Shown one piece after another: positions 1-7,215 of a DNA stretch of 38,716 nucleotides. The notes below the pieces were generated by a model that saw only the letters and a list, made by a program, of their open reading frames with translations, did no database searches and had not been told where the DNA came from. The translations under genes and the position numbers were made by a program. How positions within the stretch are numbered: position 1 is the stretch's first letter; each line of letters starts with the position of its first letter. This DNA is from Candidatus Limnocylindrales bacterium (GTDB lineage: Bacteria > Chloroflexota > Limnocylindria > Limnocylindrales > CSP1-4): positions 1 to 38,716 of the forward strand of contig JANWLH010000091.1 in NCBI GenBank assembly GCA_025450915.1, given 5' to 3'.

Positions 1-637
1 GGAGGAGGCCATCGCTCATCACGGCGATGCGGGTGCCCAACGTCATCGCCTCGACCTGGTCGTGGGTGACGTAGACCATCGTGGTGCCGAGGCGCTGGTG
101 GAGCCGGGCGATCTCCGCCCGCGTCTGGACGCGGAGCTTCGCGTCGAGGTTCGAGAGCGGCTCGTCCATCAGGAAGACGGCCGGTTCGCGAACGATCGCC
201 CGGCCCAGGGCGACGCGCTGGCGCTGGCCGCCGGAGAGCTCCTTCGGCTTGCGATCGAGCAGGTTCGAGAGCTGGATCGTGTCCGCCGCTTCCTTGACCC
301 GGCGCTCGATCTCCGGCTTGGGGACCTTGCGCAGCTTCAGGCCGAAGGCGAGGTTGTCGCGGACGGTCATGTGCGGGTAGAGGGCGTAGCTCTGGAAGAC
401 CATCGCGATGTCGCGATCCTTGGGGGCGACGTCGTTGACCACCCTGTCGCCGATCCGGAGCGTGCCCTCGGTGATCTCCTCGAGCCCGGCGATCATGCGC
501 AGGCTGGTGGTCTTGCCACAGCCCGACGGTCCGACCAGGACCATGAACTCGCCGTCGTTGATCCCGAGGTTGAGATCATTGACCGCGAGCACCTCACCGT
601 ATTTCTTGGTGACGTGCTCGAACGTGACCGTAGCCAT
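1..637 (-). CDS. ABC transporter ATP-binding protein, MalK/UgpC type (3' end beyond window)
   Basis: This is the nucleotide-binding subunit of an importer, most likely for sugars or glycerol-phosphate-type substrates, acting on the inner face of the membrane. The visible 212 residues contain Walker A (GPSGCGKTT, about residues 36-44), the Q-loop ([11 protein letters not shown]), the signature [14 protein letters not shown], Walker B plus glutamate ([13 protein letters not shown]), and the H-loop ([12 protein letters not shown]). YALYPHMT and [12 protein letters not shown] are typical of the MalK/UgpC/MsmK group. The C-terminal regulatory domain lies outside the window. The ATG at 637 is supported by AGGAGG seven bases upstream. 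No permease or binding protein for this transporter lies in the window, so the substrate is unknown. Confidence 0.93.
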   Translation of the reverse strand, partial: MATVTFEHVTKKYGEVLAVNDLNLGINDGEFMVLVGPSGCGKTTSLRMIAGLEEITEGTLRIGDRVVNDVAPKDRDIAMVFQSYALYPHMTVRDNLAFGLKLRKVPKPEIERRVKEAADTIQLSNLLDRKPKELSGGQRQRVALGRAIVREPAVFLMDEPLSNLDAKLRVQTRAEIARLHQRLGTTMVYVTHDQVEAMTLGTRIAVMSDGLL

Positions 638-655
638 GACACAGCCTCCTGTCCG
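638..655 (-). promoter_or_regulatory. Shine-Dalgarno site of the ABC ATPase
   Basis: On the minus strand AGGAGG lies seven bases before the ATG at 637. A possible -10 box (TACGAT, plus-strand 736-741) lies about 100 bases upstream, but its -35 match is poor. Confidence 0.6.
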
Positions 656-845
656 GCGGCCCTGCGCGGGTCCATGCATCCGGCCACCTGGGTGGACTCG
701 GACGGACCCCGTACGCGTTCCGACGGATTGGCGGCATCGTACATCCCGGGTGGCCGCTGGAACCGGCCCTTTTCGGGGCTGGGTCCCGTTGCCTGGCGTC
801 CCCGGTCCCGGCTGCGGCCGCGGCCGTGGCGGCCGGCGGCTGGGA

Positions 846-1017
846 TATTCACCCCATGCTTAGCGCGACGATATCCCGGTCGCTTGAGCCTTCTCAGCGC
901 CCTTGCGCGCCTGGTTCGAACCGGCTTCGTGCACGAATGACCGGGCAAAGCGTGACGCCGAGCGCCTGCAAATCCGATTCGGACCGAAGAACCGGCCGGT
1001 TAAGCATGGGTTGAATA
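846..1017. repeat. 172-base intergenic element bounded by 17-base inverted repeats; possible structured RNA or MITE-like remnant
   Basis: The arms are TATTCACCCCATGCTTA (846-862) and TAAGCATGGGTTGAATA (1001-1017), which pair at 16 of 17 positions. If read as plus-strand RNA, a G-U pair (863/1000) and a C-G pair (864/999) extend the stem inward. Inside is a perfect 7-bp stem, CCCGGTC (875-881) with GACCGGG (939-945). It encloses small hairpins: TGAG-CCTT-CTCA, GCGC-CCTT-GCGC, the palindrome GGTTCGAACC and the palindrome TTCGTGCACGAA. Further hairpins (GCG-TGA-CGC, CCGA-TT-CGG) and the palindrome AACCGGCCGGTT follow. The rest of the 638-1135 gap shows no convincing gene. The element lies upstream of, and in the same direction as, the sigma factor gene. 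I do not recognise it as a known RNA family. Confidence 0.5.
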
Positions 1018-1058
1018 CAACCGCGCGGTCCCGCGTCGCCCGAGCTCTGGCCGAAGAT

Positions 1059-1069
1059 GGAATGATTCC
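1059..1069. promoter_or_regulatory. Small palindrome upstream of the sigma factor gene
   Basis: GGAAT-G-ATTCC is a perfect 5-bp inverted repeat 66 bases before the sigma factor start. GGAAT resembles the -35 element many ECF sigma factors use on their own promoters, but I see no matching -10 at the right spacing, so self-regulation is only a possibility. Confidence 0.25.
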
Positions 1070-1135
1070 GGCCGAGTCATGCTCATACAGGTAGATGAGC
1101 GTCGTAGCCGGTAGCGGGCAGCGTGGGATTCGACC

Positions 1136-1702
1136 ATGCGAGGGGATCTCGTCCTCCGGGCGCAAGCAGGGGACCATCAGGCGTTCGCCGAGCTCGTGGG
1201 GGAGTCCATCGAGCGGCTCTATCGCATCGCGCGCCTCATCGTCCACGACGACGATGCCGCTCGCGACGGGGTCCAGGAAGCCTTGATTGCTGCCTGGGTG
1301 GGCTTGCCTGGCCTCCGCGACCCACGGCGGTTTGACGCCTGGATGCATCGCCTCCTGGTGCGCGAGTGCCTGCGCGTGGCCGATCAAGGCAGGAGGCAAT
1401 CGACCATCGCGCTGATGGTCCGGCCCGGCTCACGGGTCGCCATGCCCGACAGCTCGGCGGTGGTGGAGTTGCAGAACCTGCTCGAGGGCGCCTTTCGCCG
1501 GCTGCCAACTGATGCTCGCGCGGTACTCGTCCTGCACTACTACGCGGACCTCGACGATCCCGCCGGCGCGGTCGCGATGGGCATCCCCGTCGGTACCTTT
1601 CGATCGCGCCTGAGCCGGGCAAAAGCGTCGCTCAAGGCCGCGGTGGCGGCCGAAGGCCGAGCACTCGATCCAACAGCAGAGCCGTCTCATGACTCAGCCT
1701 GA
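1136..1702 (+). CDS. ECF-type RNA polymerase sigma factor
   Basis: This is an alternative sigma factor that would redirect RNA polymerase to a small stress or envelope regulon. The 188-residue protein has region 2 at about residues 10-80 (LVLRAQAGDHQAFAELV, then DDAARDGVQEALIAAWVGL, the core-binding helix) and region 4 at about 112-170 (FRRLPTDARAVLVLHYYADL, then VPVGTFRSRLSRAKASL, the -35 recognition helix). There is no region 1 or 3, as expected for ECF factors. The ATG at 1136 has only a weak ribosome site. The 3' end overlaps the next gene by 14 bases, the usual arrangement for a sigma factor and its membrane-bound antagonist. Confidence 0.9.
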   Translation: MRGDLVLRAQAGDHQAFAELVGESIERLYRIARLIVHDDDAARDGVQEALIAAWVGLPGLRDPRRFDAWMHRLLVRECLRVADQGRRQSTIALMVRPGSRVAMPDSSAVVELQNLLEGAFRRLPTDARAVLVLHYYADLDDPAGAVAMGIPVGTFRSRLSRAKASLKAAVAAEGRALDPTAEPSHDSA

Positions 1703-2471
1703 CCGGTTCGATGACGCGGTGCGGCGGATGCTTTCGGCGTCGGCTGACGGCCACGTGCCGGCCGACCTGGCCGCAGGCGTGCTCGAGGACACGGCCGGGC
1801 GGCGGCAACGCCGGGGCTGGTTCCGAGGTCCGCCGATGGTCGGCCGAATTGCGACCCTCGCAGCCCTCGCCGCCGTGGTCGTCATTATCGTCATCGGCCT
1901 CGCTCCGAGCCTCCGCGGACCGGCGAGCCCGGCCGCCTCCACTCCGGGCGCCACCTCCGCCCCCTCGTTTCGCCTGACTGCCGACGGGTTGTCCCTCGCG
2001 GTTCCCGCCGGCTGGAAGGTGACGAAGCAGAACCTCGAGCTGCACTACGAGACGATCCTGGCCTACGTCGGGACCGGGACTGGCTCGATGACCTGTGGCT
2101 CGGACTACATTCCGGGCCTCGGCGGGACGTGTGTCCAGACGCTCAACCTTCCGGCGAACTCGATCGTCGTCAAGGTCTCGTCGTGGGACGGCCCGCCTGA
2201 TCCGAAGGGCATGGTGAACTACCTCCGGTCATCAGATCCTGGTGCGTCGCCCGTGGTCGTCGGCGAGGAAGCCGGTGTAGTCGAGACCATTCCGTTGGCA
2301 CAGGCCGACGAACACGATGGGGCCGACACCGTGCTGGAGTGGACGTTCCAGCGCCCCGGGGGCGACCCCAATCGTCACTACACGGTCGAGGCGTACCTCA
2401 AGGGCCCCGACGACAGCTCGATCCGGGCGCAGCTCAACGCGCTGATCGCGTCGATCACGACGGGGAACTAG
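1689..2471 (+). CDS. Membrane-anchored probable anti-sigma partner with an extracytoplasmic domain
   Basis: The 260-residue protein has a short basic cytoplasmic part (1-50), one transmembrane helix at about 53-72, a low-complexity Ser/Pro/Thr/Ala linker (75-95) and an external domain of about 160 residues with two cysteines (TCGSDY and GTCVQT) that could form a disulfide. It overlaps the ECF sigma gene by 14 bases, so translational coupling is likely. The topology matches an anti-sigma factor or sensor holding the sigma factor at the membrane. However, I do not see the HxxxCxxC zinc anti-sigma motif; the cytoplasmic piece (FDDAVRRMLSASADGHVPADL) is short. The anti-sigma role is therefore inferred from context only. 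Confidence 0.75.
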   Translation: MTQPDRFDDAVRRMLSASADGHVPADLAAGVLEDTAGRRQRRGWFRGPPMVGRIATLAALAAVVVIIVIGLAPSLRGPASPAASTPGATSAPSFRLTADGLSLAVPAGWKVTKQNLELHYETILAYVGTGTGSMTCGSDYIPGLGGTCVQTLNLPANSIVVKVSSWDGPPDPKGMVNYLRSSDPGASPVVVGEEAGVVETIPLAQADEHDGADTVLEWTFQRPGGDPNRHYTVEAYLKGPDDSSIRAQLNALIASITTGN

Positions 2472-2510
2472 CGGCAGCGCGTCACTCGCCCCGACGGTCT
2501 CTCCCCGTCT

Positions 2511-2678
2511 CGCCAAAACGCGAGCCTGGTCGGGCTTATGGCGAGGATTCGGGCGCGGAGGAGCCCTGGCCACCGCTCGTCGTGGGGATTCGTGCTCGAA
2601 CGGAGCGTCGGGCGGGCGGCGGGCCGCCGATTCGGGGCGCCGGCCGACCATACGGGCGACTCAGCTCGCGTTTTGGTG
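2511..2678. repeat. 168-base intergenic element bounded by a perfect 13-bp inverted repeat
   Basis: CCAAAACGCGAGC (2513-2525) is the exact reverse complement of GCTCGCGTTTTGG (2664-2676). A G-U, a C-G and a U-G pair continue the stem outward. After a 2x2 internal loop a second stem follows inward, GGTCG (2528-2532) with CGACT (2657-2661). The enclosed segment contains hairpins such as GGCGG-G-CCGCC and CCGATTCGG. A transcript could fold into a long closed structure. It fills most of the gap between the sigma operon and the MerR gene. A plain terminator would be shorter, so an RNA or a mobile repeat is possible. Confidence 0.45.
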
Positions 2679-2712
2679 GAAGCCGCGGGACCGCAGGTCA
2701 CAGCCGACCCAG

Positions 2713-2734
2713 AACTTTACGTGCACGTGAAGTT
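2713..2734. promoter_or_regulatory. MerR-type palindromic operator
   Basis: Half sites AACTTTACGTG and CACGTGAAGTT form a 22-base dyad in which ten of eleven position pairs are complementary (only 2718/2729 mismatch). The core TTTACGTGCACGTGAA resembles the TTTACGT-N2-ACGTAAA dyads of some MerR-family regulators. It ends 17 bases before the MerR start codon, the expected place for autoregulation of the merR-exporter operon. Confidence 0.7.
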
Positions 2735-2751
2735 TGTGGCAGGATTCGCGC

Positions 2752-3225
2752 ATGACTGACGAGACACGACTGCGCCGGATCCAGGATGTCGCCGACGAGG
2801 TCGGGCTGACGACCCGGGCGATTCGCTACTACGAGGAGATGGGCCTGCTGACCCCGGCCGCCCGTTCCGATGGCAGCCACCGGCTGTACGACCAGACCGA
2901 CGTCGAGCGCCTCCGGGCGATCCGTGGGCTGCGCGACGACGCCGGCTTTTCGCTGGGCGACATCGTCCGGCTGCTCGAGGACACCGACCACCTGGCCCGC
3001 TCGCGGGCCGCGTACCAAGAGACCGAGAGCCCGGTCGAGCGGCTGCGGATCGCCCGGGACGGGCTGCAGCGCGTCGACCGCCAGCTCGAGCTCCTCGAGG
3101 ACAAGATCGAACGGCTTCGGGCGATGCGCGCCGAGACGATCGGCCGACGCGAGCGGATCGCGGGCAAGATCCAGCAGCTCGAGGCCGAGCAGCTCGAGAC
3201 GGAGCTCGGCGCGGTGCCGGCATGA
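2752..3225 (+). CDS. MerR-family transcriptional regulator
   Basis: The protein (157 residues) binds DNA through a winged helix at about 7-75 (IQDVADEVGLTTRAIRYYEEMGLLTPAARSD, with the RYYE-GLL MerR signature, then RLYDQTDVERL). A long coiled coil follows at about 95-150 (heptad-rich DGLQRVDRQLELLEDKIERL), for dimerisation. It contains no cysteine, so it is unlikely to sense metals or thiol-reactive oxidants as classical MerR or SoxR do. A hydrophobic ligand exported by the next gene is a reasonable guess. I chose the ATG at 2752 because the longer TTG frame from 2734 would run into the operator palindrome. The stop overlaps the start of the exporter (ATGA). Confidence 0.9.
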   Translation: MTDETRLRRIQDVADEVGLTTRAIRYYEEMGLLTPAARSDGSHRLYDQTDVERLRAIRGLRDDAGFSLGDIVRLLEDTDHLARSRAAYQETESPVERLRIARDGLQRVDRQLELLEDKIERLRAMRAETIGRRERIAGKIQQLEAEQLETELGAVPA

Positions 3226-4757
3226 CCGCCGCCGCTCGTCCCACGCGCCGCCGGCTCGTCGATCCCGACGCGCCGAGCTACCGCTGGTGGCTGCTCGTCG
3301 TCACCAGCCTCGGGGCGCTCCTCGCCTCGCTGACCTCGGGCACGCTGGTCATCGCCCTGCCGGACATCCTGCGCGACCTGCACACGGACCTGTTCGCCCT
3401 GCTGTGGATCGTCGTCGGTTACACGCTCGTCGTGACCGTGCTCGTCCTCAACGCCGGGCGGCTGGCCGACATGTTCGGGCGCACGAAGACCTACACCCTG
3501 GGGATGGTCGTCTTCACGCTCGCCTCGGCGTTCTGCGCGATCGCCCCGACCCCGCTCCTGCTGATCCTCGGCCGGGTGATCCAGGGCGTCGGTGGCGCCT
3601 TCATGTTCGCCAACTCGTCGGCCCTGGTGACCGACGCCTTTCCCCGTTCGGAGCTGGGCAAGGCGCTCGGCCTGAACGCGATGGTTGTCGGCGCCGGCCT
3701 GATCCTGGGCCCGGTGCTGGGCGGCTGGCTGACCGGCTTCGGCTGGCGATTCGTCTTCTGGTTCAACGTCCCGCTCGGGCTGATCGGGATCGTCGCAGCG
3801 ATGCTGATCCTCGTCGAGAAGACCGCGGCCCAGCGCCAGATCTCGATCGACTGGGTCGGCTCGGGCCTCTACCTGGTCGCGCTCCTCGCGCTGATGACCT
3901 CGCTGGCCTTCGGCGGCCTCTACGGCTGGACGACCTGGTGGGTGATCGGCGGCTTCGTCCTGTTCCTGGTCATCATGCCGATCTTCCTGTGGGTCGAGGC
4001 GCGCGTCCGGACGCCGATCCTCGACCTCTCGCTCTTCCGCGACCGCCTGTTCCTGATGGGCAACCTGACCGGCCTGCTCAATGGCGTGGCCCGCAACAGC
4101 GTCCTGTTCCTCCTGGTCTTCTTCCTCCAGGGCGTCAAGGGCGACGACCCGGTGACCGCCGGGATCGAGCTCGCGCCCCTCGCCCTCGGCCTGCTCGTGC
4201 TATCGCCGATCAGCGGGGCGCTGGCCGACCGCTACGGTTCGCGCGAGCTGGCAACCCTGGGGATGCTCATCACGGCGGCCGGCCTGGCCGGCCTGCTGAC
4301 GATCGGGGTCGATACGCCCTACTGGCAGCTCGCGCTCTGGCAGCTGGTCATCGGGGCGGGGTCGGGCCTGTTCAACTCGCCGAACACGAGCGCGGTGATG
4401 GGCGTCATCCCGCCGAACAAGCGGGGGATCGGTGCCGGGATGCGGGCGATGCTCACGAACACGGGCTTCGTCATCAGCATTGCCCTGGCGATCGGGCTGA
4501 TGACCAGCGCGATGGACCCCAAGGTCCTCGTCGCGGTCTTCTCAGGGACCCAGACCGGGACCGCCGGGATCGATCTCGGCCCGTTCATCAACGCGCTCCA
4601 CATCGCCTTCGCGGCCGGCGTCATCGCCAGCCTGATCGGCGCGGGAATCTCGCTGGCCCGCGGCGGCCATCGGTCGTGGCAGGAGGAGAAGGCCGAAGCG
4701 CACGACGCCGCGAAGGACGGCCTGATCACCGATGCGGAGTCGGGCGCCTCGATCTAG
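3222..4757 (+). CDS. MFS multidrug exporter, DHA2 (EmrB/QacA-like) family
   Basis: This is a 511-residue proton-driven exporter of the inner membrane. Hydrophobic segments spaced along the whole length fit the 14-helix DHA2 topology. Recognisable MFS features are motif A in the loop after helix 2 (NAGRLADMFGRTKTY), the helix-5 antiporter motif C (GAGLILGPVLGGWL) and the DHA2-typical PDILRDL segment after helix 1. A second motif A copy lies in the middle (SGALADRYGSREL). The gene overlaps merR by four bases, so the two are co-transcribed and the MerR protein probably controls it. The substrate cannot be read from the sequence; drugs, fatty acids or secondary metabolites are usual for the family. 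Confidence 0.92.
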   Translation: MTAAARPTRRRLVDPDAPSYRWWLLVVTSLGALLASLTSGTLVIALPDILRDLHTDLFALLWIVVGYTLVVTVLVLNAGRLADMFGRTKTYTLGMVVFTLASAFCAIAPTPLLLILGRVIQGVGGAFMFANSSALVTDAFPRSELGKALGLNAMVVGAGLILGPVLGGWLTGFGWRFVFWFNVPLGLIGIVAAMLILVEKTAAQRQISIDWVGSGLYLVALLALMTSLAFGGLYGWTTWWVIGGFVLFLVIMPIFLWVEARVRTPILDLSLFRDRLFLMGNLTGLLNGVARNSVLFLLVFFLQGVKGDDPVTAGIELAPLALGLLVLSPISGALADRYGSRELATLGMLITAAGLAGLLTIGVDTPYWQLALWQLVIGAGSGLFNSPNTSAVMGVIPPNKRGIGAGMRAMLTNTGFVISIALAIGLMTSAMDPKVLVAVFSGTQTGTAGIDLGPFINALHIAFAAGVIASLIGAGISLARGGHRSWQEEKAEAHDAAKDGLITDAESGASI

Positions 4758-4780
4758 CCATTGAGGCGGGCGGGGGCGCC

Positions 4781-5746
4781 CTAGCCCTCGACGCGCAGGG
4801 TCCGCTCGACGCCGTTCGCGTTGAGGTCGACGAGGTAGCCGCGCAGGATGCCCATCGACGATTCCGAGCCGGCGTTGACGCAGACCGTGTCGCCGACCCG
4901 CCGCTCGCCACCCGACTCGTGGATGTGGCCGTGGGCTCCGAGCACCGGCCTGAAGCGCTCGATTGCCGCCCGCACGCCGGTCGAGCCGACGGGGCCCCGG
5001 AGCAGGTCGCCCGCGGTGACCGTCGGGCGCAGGTCCGGCGAGAGGAGCGGCGCCGTGTCGAGGCCCGAGTCGTAGGGTGGGACGTGGGTCATCATCACCG
5101 TCTTTCGGGCGTCGCGGGTGCCGCTCATCAGGCCCGACAGTCGGTCGAGGAACTCCTCCTCGGGCAGCTCGCGCGGCGTCGACCAGGGCGTCGGGGATGA
5201 CCAGCCCATGCTCACGAGCTGGTGCCACGGCGTGAGGTCGACGACCCGCTCGTTGACATCCTGGAGGTAGGTCGATTCGGCGAGGACCGGGTCGATCTCG
5301 AAGTCGTCGTCGTTGCCGGGCATCACGTAGACCGGCACGCCCGAACCTTCCAGCCGCTCCGTGGCCAGGGTGATCCACTCGCGCAGCCGCGCGTTGATCC
5401 GCTCGTGGAAGACCGTCCTGACCAGGTCGGGATCGGCCTCCATGGCGGCCCGCTCCTCCTCCGTGACCCGGACCGCGTAGTAGCCGACGTCGGCGATCGA
5501 GCGCTCGAGGGCCGCGAGCTCTGCCTCGTCGCGCGCCTCGCGGTGCTGGCCAAGGACGCTCGCCGACCACAGGTCGCCGCCGCCGTCCTTCACGACCGCG
5601 ATCAGGGCCTTGCCGGTCAGGTCGCCGGCGATGACCGCTGCGTCGACCTTGTAGACGTTCGTCTTCATCGCGTTCAGGAACTTGCGCCAGGTGCGCTCCG
5701 ACGCGTGGATGTCGCTGCACACGTAGAGGCGGAACGGTTTGGCCAC
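4781..5746 (-). CDS. Calcineurin-like metallophosphoesterase
   Basis: The 321-residue enzyme should hydrolyse phosphomono- or diesters with two metal ions. Ligand motifs in order are SDIH (D12, H14), GDL (D42), PGNDD, MTHVPP and GHIHES. The third motif reads GND where GNH is usual, so the general-acid histidine is replaced by aspartate; variant third motifs such as GNC or GND also occur in other branches of this superfamily. The GTG at 5746 is chosen because it falls six bases after the amidase stop and begins just before the first beta strand (FRLYVCSDIH). It is last in a minus-strand run with the amidase and amidohydrolase. The substrate is unknown. Confidence 0.85.
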   Translation of the reverse strand: MAKPFRLYVCSDIHASERTWRKFLNAMKTNVYKVDAAVIAGDLTGKALIAVVKDGGGDLWSASVLGQHREARDEAELAALERSIADVGYYAVRVTEEERAAMEADPDLVRTVFHERINARLREWITLATERLEGSGVPVYVMPGNDDDFEIDPVLAESTYLQDVNERVVDLTPWHQLVSMGWSSPTPWSTPRELPEEEFLDRLSGLMSGTRDARKTVMMTHVPPYDSGLDTAPLLSPDLRPTVTAGDLLRGPVGSTGVRAAIERFRPVLGAHGHIHESGGERRVGDTVCVNAGSESSMGILRGYLVDLNANGVERTLRVEG

Positions 5747-5751
5747 GAGGT

Positions 5752-7215
5752 TCAGGCTCCCTGGATTGCGGTCGGAAGAGTGGACGAGAGGGCATGGATC
5801 GGCGGCCGGCGTGATCGCCACGGCCGGGCCGCCTCGAGCTGGCCGGCAATCCGGAAGAGGGTCGATTCAGCGCCGAACCGCCCGAAGATCAGCGAGCCGA
5901 CGGGCAGGCCGCCGGCCGTCCAGTGAAGTGGGACGGACATCGCCGGCTGGCCGGTCATGTTGGCGATGGGATTCCAGGGATTGAACTGGCAGTCGAACCG
6001 CCACCACTCGACGGCACCACCGTACGACTGGTTCAGGATTCCCAGGCCGAGCGGCGGCTGGGCAAGCGTCGGCGTGACCCACGCGTCGTAGCGCTCGAAG
6101 AACGGGGCGACCCGGCGGCTCGCGGCGTTCAGCGTATCGAGCGCATCGAGCACCTCGGCGCCATCGAAGCGCCGGGCGTACTCGACGAGCTCCCAGGTCG
6201 TGATCTCGAGCTCGTCCTGCGCCGGCTCCCGGCCCAGGAACCGGCGGGCCTCGCGGTAGTCGGCGAGGTTGGCGGTCGCCCAGAGCCGGACGAACGGCTC
6301 GATCAGGGTCTCGCCGTCGAACTCGGGTGCCGCCTCCTCCACGTCGTGGCCGAGGGATTCGAGGAGCTCGGCGGTCGATCGGGCCGCGGCGACACACTCG
6401 GGATGGACCTCGGCGTCGAACGGCGGCGTCGCCGTCCAGGCAATCCGCAGCCGGCCCGGGTCGGCGCCGACCTCGGCCAGGAACGGCCGTCCGGGAACCG
6501 GCGCGATCGATGGATCGCCGGGGGCCCAGCCCGCAGTTGCGTCAAGAATCGCGGCGCTGTCCCGGACGCTGATCGTGAGCGCATGCTCCACGGCCACACC
6601 CGACAGGACGTCGCCGGCCGGCGCCCACGAGTTCCGGCCACGGGTTGGCTTCAGGCCGAACAGCCCGCAGCACGACGAGGGAATCCGGATCGAGCCCGCG
6701 CCGTCGTTGCCGTGGGCCGCAGGGACCATCCCCGATGCGACAGCGGCGGCCGAGCCCCCCGACGACCCGCCGGTCGTCCGTGCCGGATCCCACGGATTGC
6801 GCGCCGGGCCGTAGAGCGCGGGCTCGGTGGTCGAGTGGTTCCCGAACTCGGGCGAGCTCGTCTTGCCGGCGACGATCAGCCCGGCTGCCCGCTGGCGCCG
6901 GCCAAGCTCCGTGTCGTGATCCGAGACGTGGCCCCGGAACGCGCGGGAGCCCTTGCTCTGGGGCGAACCGGCGAGGGTCGCGCCGAGGTCCTTGAGCAGG
7001 AACGGCACGCCGGCGAGAACCGAATCGGGGTTCTCGAGCGGTCGCGCTGCCGCCGCGCGAGCGTCCTCGAACATCGGCGCGACGACGGCGTTGAGGAGCG
7101 GGTTCAGGCGTTCGATCCGGCCGATCGCGGCGTCGACGAGCTCGAGCGGTGTCGCGCGGCCGGCCCGGACGATCTCGGCCTGGCCGATCGCATCGAGCTC
7201 GGCGAACTCCGTCAC
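5752..7215 (-). CDS. Amidase signature family hydrolase
   Basis: The 487-residue enzyme cleaves carboxamides through the Ser-cisSer-Lys triad. The sequence shows the catalytic lysine (PFLLKDLG), the glycine/serine loop ([15 protein letters not shown]) and the nucleophile region ([23 protein letters not shown]), in the order and spacing expected. The start is a GTG at 7215 overlapping the TGA of the upstream amidohydrolase (GTGA), which indicates translational coupling. Family members act on amino-acid amides, aryl amides, malonamide or 6-aminohexanoate oligomers; the subfamily is not decided here. The GatA role is unlikely, as no gatB or gatC lies alongside. Confidence 0.92.
   Translation of the reverse strand: MTEFAELDAIGQAEIVRAGRATPLELVDAAIGRIERLNPLLNAVVAPMFEDARAAAARPLENPDSVLAGVPFLLKDLGATLAGSPQSKGSRAFRGHVSDHDTELGRRQRAAGLIVAGKTSSPEFGNHSTTEPALYGPARNPWDPARTTGGSSGGSAAAVASGMVPAAHGNDGAGSIRIPSSCCGLFGLKPTRGRNSWAPAGDVLSGVAVEHALTISVRDSAAILDATAGWAPGDPSIAPVPGRPFLAEVGADPGRLRIAWTATPPFDAEVHPECVAAARSTAELLESLGHDVEEAAPEFDGETLIEPFVRLWATANLADYREARRFLGREPAQDELEITTWELVEYARRFDGAEVLDALDTLNAASRRVAPFFERYDAWVTPTLAQPPLGLGILNQSYGGAVEWWRFDCQFNPWNPIANMTGQPAMSVPLHWTAGGLPVGSLIFGRFGAESTLFRIAGQLEAARPWRSRRPPIHALSSTLPTAIQGA

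Noticed and set aside
905-930. T-arm-like sequence GGTTCGAACC suggesting a tRNA
   Set aside because: No acceptor, D or anticodon arm can be built around it on either strand; it is a simple palindrome inside the 846-1017 element.
860-1399. Minus-strand open frame across the gap and the sigma factor gene
   Set aside because: It overlaps the sigma factor antisense, its predicted protein has no recognisable fold, and its upstream half is explained by the inverted-repeat element.
2538-2759. Possible small protein before the MerR gene
   Set aside because: It is arginine-rich with no ribosome site, lies within the inverted-repeat element and runs over the operator.
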